Source: a bacterium
GTDB lineage: Bacteria; Patescibacteriota; Minisyncoccia; Minisyncoccales; CG1-02-41-26
DNA: 57,469 bases
Assembly (NCBI GenBank): GCA_030648255.1
Contig: JAUSHZ010000005.1
Location: 1-57,469, forward strand
Reading direction: 5' to 3'
Below the pieces are notes generated by a model. That model made no database searches and was not told the DNA's origin. It worked only from the letters and a program-made list of their open reading frames with translations. Made by a program: the position numbers and the translations under genes. Positions 27,591-36,203 of the stretch are shown one piece after another. The stretch's first letter is position 1. Every line of letters begins with the position of its first letter.

Positions 27591-28688
27591 ATGAAAATCG
27601 GATTTATTATTGAGAGAAATGTTTATTTTCGGACATTCGGCCCGGTTATTGAAGAAGCCATTAAAAAAGGCCATCAAGTTTTTTGTTTACACAACTACAG
27701 CCAACCCAGGGGTGGCTCCAAGGGCTATCAGTTTCCCGATATAAGCCAAACGCCAAAATTTAAAAATGGACAAGTTATTCCCCTGGATTATAAAACAGAA
27801 GACGATCTTATTAAAAAAGTTCTTGAAAGCAATATTCAGGCAGTTGTTTCTTTAGATTTTTTTGCAATTTATCTATTAACCAGGAATAGGTTAAAAGAAA
27901 AAGGAGTCTTTTGGGTAGCTCTGCAGAGCGGGTTTGATAGCTTGGCTGCGTGCTCGGAGTTTTTGAAATGTCCAGATAAATTTTTTATTTTTTCCCGCAA
28001 TGGTTTTTGGGTAACAGACCAAGCAGCTCTTCCAAGCCGATCAGTAATAAAAAAAGAATTAGGTATACCAGAAGACAAAAAGGTAGTTCTGCTGTTTCCC
28101 TTCCCTTTTGGCTCAAGTAAAAAGACATTTTGGACAAGATATATTTATGGAACAAGGTTTTTTAGTAAAGAAAACGATTTTGAGGTGACCAAAGCGATTA
28201 AAGAATTTTGTTTGAAAAACAACGGATTTTTATTGGTTAAATCGCGCAAAAAAGAACCAACAAAAAGATACTTAAGCAAGGTGGCGGATAAAATTTTATT
28301 TGATGAAGAATTTTATCCCTCAACCACTTTAAAATGTTTTGCTATAGCTGATATTTTTTTCAGCTTTTATTCAACTGGCGTAATGGAATCAGCCATAATG
28401 GGGGTGAGTAATGTTTGCATCTCACCCGATGAAAAGGATTGGGTTGATTTGCAAAATCCTTTATTTAAAGCTATTTCAGAAGAAAAAAAGCTTTTTCATT
28501 GGCCAGGCGTTTCTTATAAGCAAACTGTCATGGAGATTATTAAAAATTTACCGCAAAAGAAAATTAGCGATTTTCCTTTTAATAAGCAAGAACAAATCAA
28601 ATACTTGCAAAAATTCGCTAATGGGAAAGTAGAAAATATAGCTGAAAATATTGTGTTGGAAATTGAAAAAATGATTAAAAAAGAGTAG
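27591..28688 (+). CDS. predicted GT-B-like glycan protein of unknown specificity
   Basis: 365 aa from the ATG at 27591; a TTG two codons upstream is less likely. The N-terminal half starts IGFIIERNVYFRTFGPVIEE and later has KGVFWVALQSGFDSLA. The second half has VVLLFPFPFG and IADIFFSFYSTGVMESAIMG, which resembles the donor half of CDP-glycerol-transferase-like or capsule GT-B proteins. No catalytic motif is firm enough to name a family. Its place among glycosyltransferases supports a role in glycan assembly. Confidence 0.55.
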   Translation: MKIGFIIERNVYFRTFGPVIEEAIKKGHQVFCLHNYSQPRGGSKGYQFPDISQTPKFKNGQVIPLDYKTEDDLIKKVLESNIQAVVSLDFFAIYLLTRNRLKEKGVFWVALQSGFDSLAACSEFLKCPDKFFIFSRNGFWVTDQAALPSRSVIKKELGIPEDKKVVLLFPFPFGSSKKTFWTRYIYGTRFFSKENDFEVTKAIKEFCLKNNGFLLVKSRKKEPTKRYLSKVADKILFDEEFYPSTTLKCFAIADIFFSFYSTGVMESAIMGVSNVCISPDEKDWVDLQNPLFKAISEEKKLFHWPGVSYKQTVMEIIKNLPQKKISDFPFNKQEQIKYLQKFANGKVENIAENIVLEIEKMIKKE

Positions 28689-28696
28689 GATAAACT

Positions 28697-31066
28697 ATGA
28701 AAGTTTTACTGATAAATATTTCCCTAAGGCCAAACAGTAAAAATTTGATGTTTCCTGTCGGTTTGGCCTATATCGCTACAGCTGTTAAAAATGCTGGTTT
28801 TGCGTTTGAAATCTTGGACTTGGACACTCTTAGAATTTCTGATGAAGAGATTGAGGAAAGAATAAAAAATATTGATTTCGATGTGGTAGCTTTCGGCTGT
28901 ATTGTCACTGGCTATAAGTTTGTTAAAAAATTAGCGTCTTTAATTAAAAAGCACAAGAACGCGCTGATTATTGTTGGCAACTCTGTGGCGGATTCTATTC
29001 CGGAAATTTTACTCACTAAAACTTTGGCGGATATTGCGGTGATAGGCGAGGGGGACATAACAATTATTGAGGCACTAAGAGCTATTGAAAACAAAACTCC
29101 TCTTAGCGAGGTAAAAGGAATTCAGTTTTGTGAAAACGGTAAAATAGTAGCTACTCCCCCTAGGGAACCGATACATAACCTAGATTCGTTGCCATTTATT
29201 GATTATAGTTTGTTTGATATGGAAGCATATTTAGCTAAATGTAAGTTCAATTTATCAGAACCCTATCCAATAGAATTTGATTTATTAAGAAGTTTGCCAA
29301 TCAACACAGCCAGAGGATGCCCCTTTAGATGCTCTTTTTGTTATCATGTTTTTAAAACAGCCCCTTATAGGGTGCGTTCAATGGAGAATATTGGCAAGGA
29401 AATAAAATATTTACAAAGAAAATTTGGTTTAAATTATATTCAATTTGCTGATGAACTTACGCTTTTTTCTAAAGAGCAGGTTAATAATTTAGCCGACTAC
29501 TTTTTAAATGAAAATATAAATATATTTTGGGTGGCGGATTGTCGGGCCGACCTTTTTGGGGAGAATGACTTGGATCTGGCCTTGAAATTAAAAAAAGCTG
29601 GCTGTGTTGAACTGGGATATTCTTTAGAAACAGCTGACGAGGAGCTTTTAAGGGCAATGAATAAGAGAATAACAGTTAATGATTTTGTGGTGCAAACAAA
29701 AATTTTACAGCAAGCGGGTATAACCACTTCAACCAGCTTGGTTATTGGTTATCCTGGAGAAACCGAAGAAACCCTTAAAAAAACTTTTGATTGTTGCTAT
29801 GATTGCAATATATATCCAAGTAGCGGTTATCTGTTGCCTCAGCCAGGAACAGCGGTTTATAAATGGGCTATTGAAAAGGGTATTATAAAAGATGAGGAGG
29901 AATATTTATTGCAAATGGGGGATAGGCAGGATTTTAGAATAAATTTAACCGATATACCACAAGAGAGAATGGAAAATTTAGTAAAAGAACACCTAAAAAG
30001 AATCGCTGATAAATTAAATTTGGGCCTTGATGCGGAGCATCTTATTAAAACAGGCCATTATAGGCAAAAAAAAGATAAATTAGATAATAATAAAAATATG
30101 GCAAATATATTAGAAAACAAAACAATTTTAATAACCGGTGGGGTGGGGAGTTTTGGTAGTAAATTTGTTGAGATCGCTTTAGCGAAATACAATCCAAAAT
30201 CTATTAGAATTTTTGATATTTCCGAAGAAAAGGAAGTGGCTATGGAAAGAAAATTCCAAGATACTCGTTTAAGGTTTCTTATTGGAGATGTGAGAGATAG
30301 GTATAGATTGGAACGTGCCATGGCTGGTTGCGACATCGTGGTGCATACAGCCGCTTTAAAACATGTCACGGTTTGTGAATATAATCCCATTGAAGCGGTG
30401 AGAGTTAATATTGATGGCGCTGTTAATGTGGTTAATGCCGCCATCGACCAAGGCGTTCCCAAAGTTATTGCTTTGAGCACTGACAAGGCGGTTTATCCAG
30501 TTAATTTGTATGGAGCATCAAAAATGGTAATGGAAAAGATATTTATTCAAGGAAATACTTATGGGGCGAACAAAGGAGTTAAATTTGCTTGCACAAGATA
30601 TGGCAATGTGATTGGGTCAAGCGGAAGCGTAGCGCCTTTATTTAAAGAGCAGGCTAAAACAGGAAAAATTACCATAACTGATGAAAAGATGACAAGATTT
30701 TGGATTACTCTGGAGCAGGGGGTAGAATTTGTTATTAAATCAATTGAGCGAATGGATGGAGGTGAGGTATTTGTGCCAAAAATTCCCAGTATGAAAATTA
30801 TGGATTTGGCCAACCTTATAGCGCCAAACGCTCAAAAAGAAATTATTGGCATCAGGCCAGGGGAAAAAATTCATGAGGACTTAATTACTAAAGAAGAGGC
30901 CAGGCATACTAAAGAATACAACGATTATTTTATCATTGAGCCAGAGTTTTCTTTTTGGCAATATAATGAAGAAAAGGGTGGAAAGCCGTTAGCTGATGGG
31001 TTTAAATACACAAGCGATACAAATAAGCAGTGGTTAACAGAAGAAGACCTTAAGAAAATTATATGA
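28697..31066 (+). CDS. fusion: B12-binding radical SAM protein + UDP-GlcNAc 4,6-dehydratase (PseB-like)
   Basis: 789 aa. Residues ~1-150 form a cobalamin-binding-like domain (KVLLINISLRP, FPVGLAYIATAVKNAG, VVAFGCIVTGY). A radical SAM domain follows with ARGCPFRCSFCYH; C208, C212 and C215 should hold the 4Fe-4S cluster. From M468 a full extended SDR begins: TILITGGVGSFGSKF, HTAALKHVTVCEYNP, ALSTDKAVYPVNLYGASK and FACTRYGNVIGS are diagnostic of configuration-inverting UDP-GlcNAc 4,6-dehydratases of the PseB/CapD group. The border (residues ~458-468) is a Lys/Asp/Asn stretch ending at an ATG, so an old stop may have been lost. The end overlaps pseC by four bases. PseB is the first step of pseudaminic acid synthesis; the radical SAM role is unknown. 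Confidence 0.86.
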   Translation: MKVLLINISLRPNSKNLMFPVGLAYIATAVKNAGFAFEILDLDTLRISDEEIEERIKNIDFDVVAFGCIVTGYKFVKKLASLIKKHKNALIIVGNSVADSIPEILLTKTLADIAVIGEGDITIIEALRAIENKTPLSEVKGIQFCENGKIVATPPREPIHNLDSLPFIDYSLFDMEAYLAKCKFNLSEPYPIEFDLLRSLPINTARGCPFRCSFCYHVFKTAPYRVRSMENIGKEIKYLQRKFGLNYIQFADELTLFSKEQVNNLADYFLNENINIFWVADCRADLFGENDLDLALKLKKAGCVELGYSLETADEELLRAMNKRITVNDFVVQTKILQQAGITTSTSLVIGYPGETEETLKKTFDCCYDCNIYPSSGYLLPQPGTAVYKWAIEKGIIKDEEEYLLQMGDRQDFRINLTDIPQERMENLVKEHLKRIADKLNLGLDAEHLIKTGHYRQKKDKLDNNKNMANILENKTILITGGVGSFGSKFVEIALAKYNPKSIRIFDISEEKEVAMERKFQDTRLRFLIGDVRDRYRLERAMAGCDIVVHTAALKHVTVCEYNPIEAVRVNIDGAVNVVNAAIDQGVPKVIALSTDKAVYPVNLYGASKMVMEKIFIQGNTYGANKGVKFACTRYGNVIGSSGSVAPLFKEQAKTGKITITDEKMTRFWITLEQGVEFVIKSIERMDGGEVFVPKIPSMKIMDLANLIAPNAQKEIIGIRPGEKIHEDLITKEEARHTKEYNDYFIIEPEFSFWQYNEEKGGKPLADGFKYTSDTNKQWLTEEDLKKII

Positions 31067-32208
31067 TAAAAACTCCAATTCCATACGGAAAACAATGGAT
31101 AGACGATGACGATATTAAAGCAGTAGTTGAGGTGTTGAAAAGCGATTGGTTAACTTGCGGGCCAAAAGTAGATGAGTTTGAAAAAGCTATTGCTGGCTAT
31201 TGTAATGCGAAATACGCTGTGGCTTTTTCTTCTGGCACCTCTGCCTTGCACGGAGCTTATAATGCCTTGGGCATAAAACAGGGGGACGAGGTTATCACTA
31301 CGCCTTTAACCTTTTCAGCCACGGCTAACGGGGTGGTTTACTGTAGTGGCAAGCCAGTTTTTTGCGATATAAGCCCTGATACTTTAAATATTAACCCTGA
31401 GCTTGTTGAGGGGTTGATCACTCCAAAAACCAAGGCTATTGCCATTGTAGATCTCGCTGGTCAACCTTGTGATTTTGATGCCATTAAGGCCATTGCAGAA
31501 AAACATAATTTGGCGATTGTGGAAGATGCAGCTCAGGCTTTGGGTTCTGAATATAAAAGTAGAAAAGTTGGCTCAATGGCCGACTTAACTATTTTAAGTT
31601 TCCACCCAGTTAAAACAATTACTTCTGGAGAGGGGGGAATGGTTTTAACCAATAGCCAAGAGTTCTATGAAAAATTAAAAGTTTTTAGGAATCACGGTAT
31701 TGTTAAAAAGCCAGAAGTTGGTCCATGGTATTATGAAATTGAAAATCTTGGCTATAATTATCGTTTAACAGATATTCACTGCGCTTTGGGTATTTCTCAA
31801 TTAAAAAAACTGGATAAATTTATTGAAAGAAGGCGCGAAATTGTAAAAAAATACCAAGAGGCATTTGCTAATATGCCAGAAATTATTCTGATTAAAGAAG
31901 AGAGTTTTACTAAAAGCGCTTGGCATATTTACCTTGTTCAATTTGATTTAACAAAATTAAAAATTAGCAGAAAAGAGATTTTCGAGCAATTAGCCCAAAT
32001 GGGTATAAAGTGCCAAGTACATCATGTGCCTATTCATTATTTGCCGTTTTACCAAAAAACATTTGGCTATAAAAAAGGAGATTTTCCTATAACCGAGCAA
32101 TACTATGAAAGAGCTATTACCTTGCCATTATTTCCCAAATTAACCAATGAAGAAGTTGATTTCGTAATCGTCAGTGTCAAAGAAATCATCAATGCCAATA
32201 AAAAATAA
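31063..32208 (+). CDS. pseC: PseC-like PLP aminotransferase (UDP-4-keto-sugar transaminase)
   Basis: 381 aa, DegT/DnrJ/EryC1 family. The PLP site is clear: FSSGTSALHGAY, VEDAAQALGSE and LSFHPVKTITSGEGGM with K184 as the Schiff-base lysine. The HPVK-TxGEGG form is typical of PseC. It would aminate the 4-keto product of the PseB domain just upstream, with which it overlaps by four bases (ATGA). It is the second step to pseudaminic-type nonulosonic acids. Confidence 0.9.
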   Translation: MIKTPIPYGKQWIDDDDIKAVVEVLKSDWLTCGPKVDEFEKAIAGYCNAKYAVAFSSGTSALHGAYNALGIKQGDEVITTPLTFSATANGVVYCSGKPVFCDISPDTLNINPELVEGLITPKTKAIAIVDLAGQPCDFDAIKAIAEKHNLAIVEDAAQALGSEYKSRKVGSMADLTILSFHPVKTITSGEGGMVLTNSQEFYEKLKVFRNHGIVKKPEVGPWYYEIENLGYNYRLTDIHCALGISQLKKLDKFIERRREIVKKYQEAFANMPEIILIKEESFTKSAWHIYLVQFDLTKLKISRKEIFEQLAQMGIKCQVHHVPIHYLPFYQKTFGYKKGDFPITEQYYERAITLPLFPKLTNEEVDFVIVSVKEIINANKK

Positions 32209-32217
32209 TATTTTGTC

Positions 32218-33003
32218 ATGACAAAAGTAATGTTTTTAGATGAGTCGGGGGACCACAGTTTAGCAAAGATTGACGAACAGTTTCCAGTTTTTTGTTTAGC
32301 TGGTTGTATTTTCGATGAAACAGAGTATCAAATTAAAAGTAATGAAGCGATAAACAATTTTAAAATAAAGTATTTTAATAATACGGAGATTATTTTGCAT
32401 TCTCGGGAGATAAGAAAATGTGAGTCACCTTTTAATATTTTGTTAAATCAGAATGTTAAAAAAGATTTCTATAATAGTTTGAATAATTTAATTTCTGATT
32501 TGCCTTTTACCATTATAGCTTCCGTGATATCAAAACAAAAACTAAAAGAACAATACACTGACCCAGCTAATCCATATGCTCTTTCGTTGGAATTTATTAT
32601 GGAAAGATTTCTTTTCTTTTTAGAAGAAAATAATGACATCGGCTATATTTCTGTAGAATCGCGCGATTCACGGTCAAATACCAACCTACTCGCCACTTTT
32701 ACCAACACGATTAATTACGATTCTCTTTGTGGCGACAACATAATTTTAGCAAAACGTTTTCAAGGTAAAATTCAAAAGATGATTTTTATTACAAAACAAC
32801 AAAATGAAAATGGGCATCAAATAGCGGATTTAGTTGCTTACCCAACTGCTAAATTTGGACTCTATCCAGAAAAGGCGAATTCATCTTTTGAAATAATAAA
32901 ACCTAAGTTTCGCAATAGAAATGGTAATATAATGGGCTATGGTTTGAAGTTTTTTCCAAAAGAAAAAATGGGGCCCGGGCATTCCCAGTCCCCATCTCAT
33001 TAA
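32218..33003 (+). CDS. DUF3800-domain protein
   Basis: 261 aa. The N-terminal MFLDESGDHS and the C-terminal GHQIADLVAYPTAKFG are the conserved parts of DUF3800, a family often found next to mobile or defence genes and thought to have an RNase H-like fold. It lies between pseC and the next nonulosonic-acid gene, where it has no obvious part in the pathway. The family-typical end GYGLKFFPK is followed by GPGHSQSPSH, coded by a GC-rich palindrome at 32967-32995, so the tail looks added by a repeat. The function is unknown. Confidence 0.8.
   Translation: MTKVMFLDESGDHSLAKIDEQFPVFCLAGCIFDETEYQIKSNEAINNFKIKYFNNTEIILHSREIRKCESPFNILLNQNVKKDFYNSLNNLISDLPFTIIASVISKQKLKEQYTDPANPYALSLEFIMERFLFFLEENNDIGYISVESRDSRSNTNLLATFTNTINYDSLCGDNIILAKRFQGKIQKMIFITKQQNENGHQIADLVAYPTAKFGLYPEKANSSFEIIKPKFRNRNGNIMGYGLKFFPKEKMGPGHSQSPSH
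32967..32995. repeat. GC-rich palindrome forming the DUF3800 3' end
   Basis: Outer arms ATGGGG and CCCCAT and inner arms GGG and CCC with a small internal loop make a hairpin inside the last codons. It is far more GC-rich than its surroundings and encodes the odd C-terminal tail. Confidence 0.6.
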
Positions 33004-33047
33004 AATAATGATACCATATATCAATAAAGCGTGTCAAGGGTGAAAAT

Positions 33048-34007
33048 ATGGCAAAAAATAATTTAAAAATTTTAGTGATGGGGGCTGGCTCAATTGGCCA
33101 GAGGCATATAAAGAATTTAAAAACATTAGGTGTTGAGCATATTGGCGTAGTTGACCCTGTATTAGGTCTGCCCTCGTACAGTTTGAAAGAGGCGTTAAAA
33201 GAAAAATGGGACGCGGTTTTTATTTGTTCGCCCAGCTCAACGCATTTAAAAATTGCTTTGGAAGTGGCTAAAACAAAAACCCCAATGTTTATTGAAAAAC
33301 CATTGAGCCACACTTTGGCTGGCTTAATTCAATTGCAAGGAATAAGTAAAAACATAAAACCAATAATGGTTGGTTATAACATTGATTTTCACCCCCAGTT
33401 TAAAAAAATCCAAAGCATTTTAAGAAAGAAAATATTAGGCAAGGTTTTGGGAGTTAGGGCAGAGTTTGGTTATTATTTGCCTGATTGGCGGCCTGGCACT
33501 GATTATGCAAAATCATATTCTGCTAAAAAAGATTTGGGCGGGGGAATTTTGCTTGATGATATTCACGAAATAAATTTAGTTTATAATTTATTTGGGCCTG
33601 TTAAAAAAACATTTGGCTTAACTAAAAAGCAAAGCAGTTTAAAAATAGATACTGAAGATTATGTGGAAATGATTTTGCAATTTGAAAACGGAATGATTGG
33701 GCAGGTTCATATGGATTATTTGCAAAGAAGCTACTCAAGAAGTTTAAAAGTTATTGGGGAAAAAGGAACTTTAATTTGGGATTTAAACGAGTCAAAGATT
33801 GAGTTGTACACAGCCATTAGTAAGCAATGGAAAACAGTTGATAAAATTGCCAAGCTTGACTGGAATGAGACATATTTGGCGGAGATAAAAGAGTTTTTAA
33901 GTTGTTTAAAAGCAAATAAAAATCCAGAAAGCGATTTGATTCGTGGAATAGAAACTCTAAAAATCGCCTTAGCAGTTAGGGATTCCGCTAAGGTATGGAA
34001 GCTATAA
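33048..34007 (+). CDS. Gfo/Idh/MocA-family oxidoreductase
   Basis: 319 aa. VMGAGSIGQRHIKNLKTLGV is the Rossmann motif, FICSPSSTHLKIALEVAK follows, and MFIEKPLSHTLAGL has the catalytic-region EKP. GGGILLDDIHEINLVYNLFG is typical of the second domain. A close functional parallel is PtmF of Campylobacter legionaminic-acid loci, which lies among nucleotidyltransferase and synthase genes as here. It probably oxidises or reduces a sugar or sugar nucleotide. A weak AAGGGTG before the ATG may act as a ribosome site. Confidence 0.83.
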   Translation: MAKNNLKILVMGAGSIGQRHIKNLKTLGVEHIGVVDPVLGLPSYSLKEALKEKWDAVFICSPSSTHLKIALEVAKTKTPMFIEKPLSHTLAGLIQLQGISKNIKPIMVGYNIDFHPQFKKIQSILRKKILGKVLGVRAEFGYYLPDWRPGTDYAKSYSAKKDLGGGILLDDIHEINLVYNLFGPVKKTFGLTKKQSSLKIDTEDYVEMILQFENGMIGQVHMDYLQRSYSRSLKVIGEKGTLIWDLNESKIELYTAISKQWKTVDKIAKLDWNETYLAEIKEFLSCLKANKNPESDLIRGIETLKIALAVRDSAKVWKL

Positions 34008-34014
34008 ATTTATA

Positions 34015-34052
34015 AAAAAATCTTAATTCCTGATTCTTAATTCATAATTCTT
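34015..34052. repeat. heptamer short tandem repeat tract
   Basis: The intergenic bases TAATTCCTGATTCTTAATTC (34024-34043) are the exact reverse complement of 20 bases inside murB (47521-47540). The unit is roughly seven bases (CTTAATT-type). Confidence 0.85.
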
Positions 34053-34060
34053 TTTTCACT

Positions 34061-34816
34061 ATGATTGGTATTATTATTCAGGCCCGGATGGGCTCAAAAA
34101 GATTGCCAGGAAAAATGATTAGAAAGATTCTTGGTAAAACAGTTTTAGAGCATGTTATTTTTCGCTTGAAAAAGATTAAAGCTCCCTCTTTAATTATTTT
34201 AGCCACGACTACTAACAAGAAAGATAGTATTCTAGAGGAGATCGCTAAAGAAAATAAAATAAAAGTTTTTCGAGGTTCAGAAGACGATGTTTTAGATAGG
34301 TATTATCAAACAGCCAAACAATTTGCTATTGACCCGATTGTGAGGATTACAGCTGACTGCCCGGTTTTGGATTGGCAAATTTGTGATGAGGTAATTAGCT
34401 TCTATCTAGACAATAAATTCGACTATGTAAGTAATGTACGCCCCCCAACATTTCCCGACGGCTTAGACATTGAGGTTTTTAGCTTTAAAGCCTTAGAAAA
34501 AACTTGGCAAAACGCTAAATTAAAATCAGAAAGAGAGCACGTTACAGCTTATATTGGAAACCATCCAGAAATTTTTAGAATCGGCAATTTTATTAGAAAT
34601 GGCAATGATTTGTCTGGTTTAAGATTAACTTTAGATGAAGCAAAAGACTTAATTTTAATAAGAAAAATTTATGGCGCTTTATATAAAAAGAAAAGATACT
34701 TTGTCTTGGACGATATTTTAAATTTTTTTGGGCAAAAACCAGAGCTATTGAAAATTAATAAAACAATTAAGCGCAATGAAGGATTATTAAAGTCGCTTGC
34801 AGGGGATCGCTGTTGA
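34061..34816 (+). CDS. SpsF/PseF-type cytidylyltransferase
   Basis: 251 aa. The start IIIQARMGSKRLPGKMI is the nucleotide-binding loop of SpsF-like CMP-sugar synthetases; FRGSEDDVLDRYYQTA, VRITADCPVLDW and SEREHVTAYI follow. It would activate a nonulosonic acid with CTP (CMP-pseudaminate or CMP-legionaminate). The last residues and the TGA stop lie in a family-1 hairpin (34809-34857), so the original C-terminus may have been replaced. Confidence 0.85.
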   Translation: MIGIIIQARMGSKRLPGKMIRKILGKTVLEHVIFRLKKIKAPSLIILATTTNKKDSILEEIAKENKIKVFRGSEDDVLDRYYQTAKQFAIDPIVRITADCPVLDWQICDEVISFYLDNKFDYVSNVRPPTFPDGLDIEVFSFKALEKTWQNAKLKSEREHVTAYIGNHPEIFRIGNFIRNGNDLSGLRLTLDEAKDLILIRKIYGALYKKKRYFVLDDILNFFGQKPELLKINKTIKRNEGLLKSLAGDRC

Positions 34817-34857
34817 AACCGAGCTTTAAGGGCTCCCAAAAGCTCGGTTTCAACAGC
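34809..34857. repeat. dispersed hairpin repeat, family 1, copy B (core inverted)
   Basis: Two perfect 19-nt arms (GCTGTTGAAACCGAGCTTT and complement) with an 11-nt loop. The outer GCTGTTGAA equals copies A and C, but the core AAGCTCGGTTT is inverted. The left arm supplies the stop codon of the SpsF-like gene. Confidence 0.93.
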
Positions 34858-34873
34858 TTAGAAAACTAAATTT

Positions 34874-36199
34874 ATGAATTTACAAGAAAAAAATAAAAAA
34901 GGCATAGAGCTTTATAAAAGAGCCAAAGAGATAATCCCTGGGGGAACCCAGCTTTTAAGTAAAAGGCCAGAAATGTTTCTACCTGATTTATGGCCAAGTT
35001 ACTATCAAAAAGCAAAGGGCTGCTATGTGTGGGATCTAGATGGCAACAAATATCTCGATTTCGCTTATATGGGCATTGGTGCTTGTATTTTGGGGTATGC
35101 TGATGAGGATATTAATAAGGCAGCTAAAGAAGCAATTGACAACGGATCAATGAATACCTTAAATTGCCCAGAAGAGGTGGAGCTAGCAGAGTTATTATTA
35201 AAAATTCACCCTTGGGCTGGTATGGTGCGTTATGCTCGAACTGGTGGGGAATCGATGGCTGTGGCTATTAGAATTGCTCGGGCGTATTCAGGCAAAGATA
35301 AGGTGGCTTTTTGTGGGTACCACGGCTGGAGTGATTGGTATTTATCGTCTAATTTAGCCAACGATAAAAATTTAGATGGCCACTTACTATCAGGTTTAGC
35401 TCCCAACGGAGTGCCTCGTGGCTTAACAGGTACAATGTTGCCTTTCCATTACAATAAAATTGAGGAGTTGGAAAAAATAGTATCAGAAAGTAATGATATT
35501 GGCGTTATTGTAATGGAGCCGATGAAGTTTCAGGCAGATAGTTCTGGATTTGTGAAAAAAGTTCGGGAAATTGCCGATAAAATAAAAGCTGTTTTAATCT
35601 TTGATGAAATTACCGTGGGCTTTAGATTTAATATCGGGGGGAGCCATTTAAAGCTTGGCATTAATCCCGATATGGCTGTTTTTGCCAAGGGTATTTCTAA
35701 CGGTTTTCCAATGGGGGCTATTATTGGCAAAAAAGAAATAATGCAATCGGCCCAGACAAGTTTTATATCAAGCACTTATTGGACAGAACGGATTGGTCCA
35801 ACCGCCGCCATTGCCACAATCAACAAGATGATAAAGGAAAATGTTCCAGAATATTTAGAAAAAACTGGTTTGGCTATTAAAAATGGGCTAGCTAAAAAAG
35901 CGGAAGAACATGGTGTAAAACTTCATATTGAGGGTTTCCCAGCTATGTTGCATATTTCTTTTGATTACCCTAATGCCCAAGCCATCAGAACTTTGTATAC
36001 TCAAGAGATGTTGAAAAAAGGAGTTTTGGCTTCTGGGGGAATATATGTTTCTTTGGCTTTTAAGGAGGAACATATAAAAGAATTTTTAGAAGCAGTGGAT
36101 GAAGTTTTTCCAATTTTAAGTAAAGCTATAAAAGAAAATAAAGTTGAACAAATGCTGGAAGGCCCAATTGCCCATACCAGTTTTCAGCGATTAAATTAA
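34874..36199 (+). CDS. class III PLP aminotransferase (glutamate-1-semialdehyde aminomutase-like)
   Basis: 441 aa. RAKEIIPGGTQLLSKRPEM, DLDGNKYLDFAYMGIGACIL, RYARTGGESMAVAIRIAR and CGYHGWSDWYLSS are class III landmarks; LIFDEITVGFRF holds the PLP-binding Asp, and VFAKGISNGFPMGAIIG the Schiff-base Lys. It is not a heme gene here. GSA-like aminotransferases occur beside SpsF and NeuB-like genes in surface-sugar loci and probably aminate a sugar. It lies 57 bases after the SpsF-like gene, beyond the hairpin. Confidence 0.87.
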   Translation: MNLQEKNKKGIELYKRAKEIIPGGTQLLSKRPEMFLPDLWPSYYQKAKGCYVWDLDGNKYLDFAYMGIGACILGYADEDINKAAKEAIDNGSMNTLNCPEEVELAELLLKIHPWAGMVRYARTGGESMAVAIRIARAYSGKDKVAFCGYHGWSDWYLSSNLANDKNLDGHLLSGLAPNGVPRGLTGTMLPFHYNKIEELEKIVSESNDIGVIVMEPMKFQADSSGFVKKVREIADKIKAVLIFDEITVGFRFNIGGSHLKLGINPDMAVFAKGISNGFPMGAIIGKKEIMQSAQTSFISSTYWTERIGPTAAIATINKMIKENVPEYLEKTGLAIKNGLAKKAEEHGVKLHIEGFPAMLHISFDYPNAQAIRTLYTQEMLKKGVLASGGIYVSLAFKEEHIKEFLEAVDEVFPILSKAIKENKVEQMLEGPIAHTSFQRLN

Positions 36200-36203
36200 A
36201 AAA

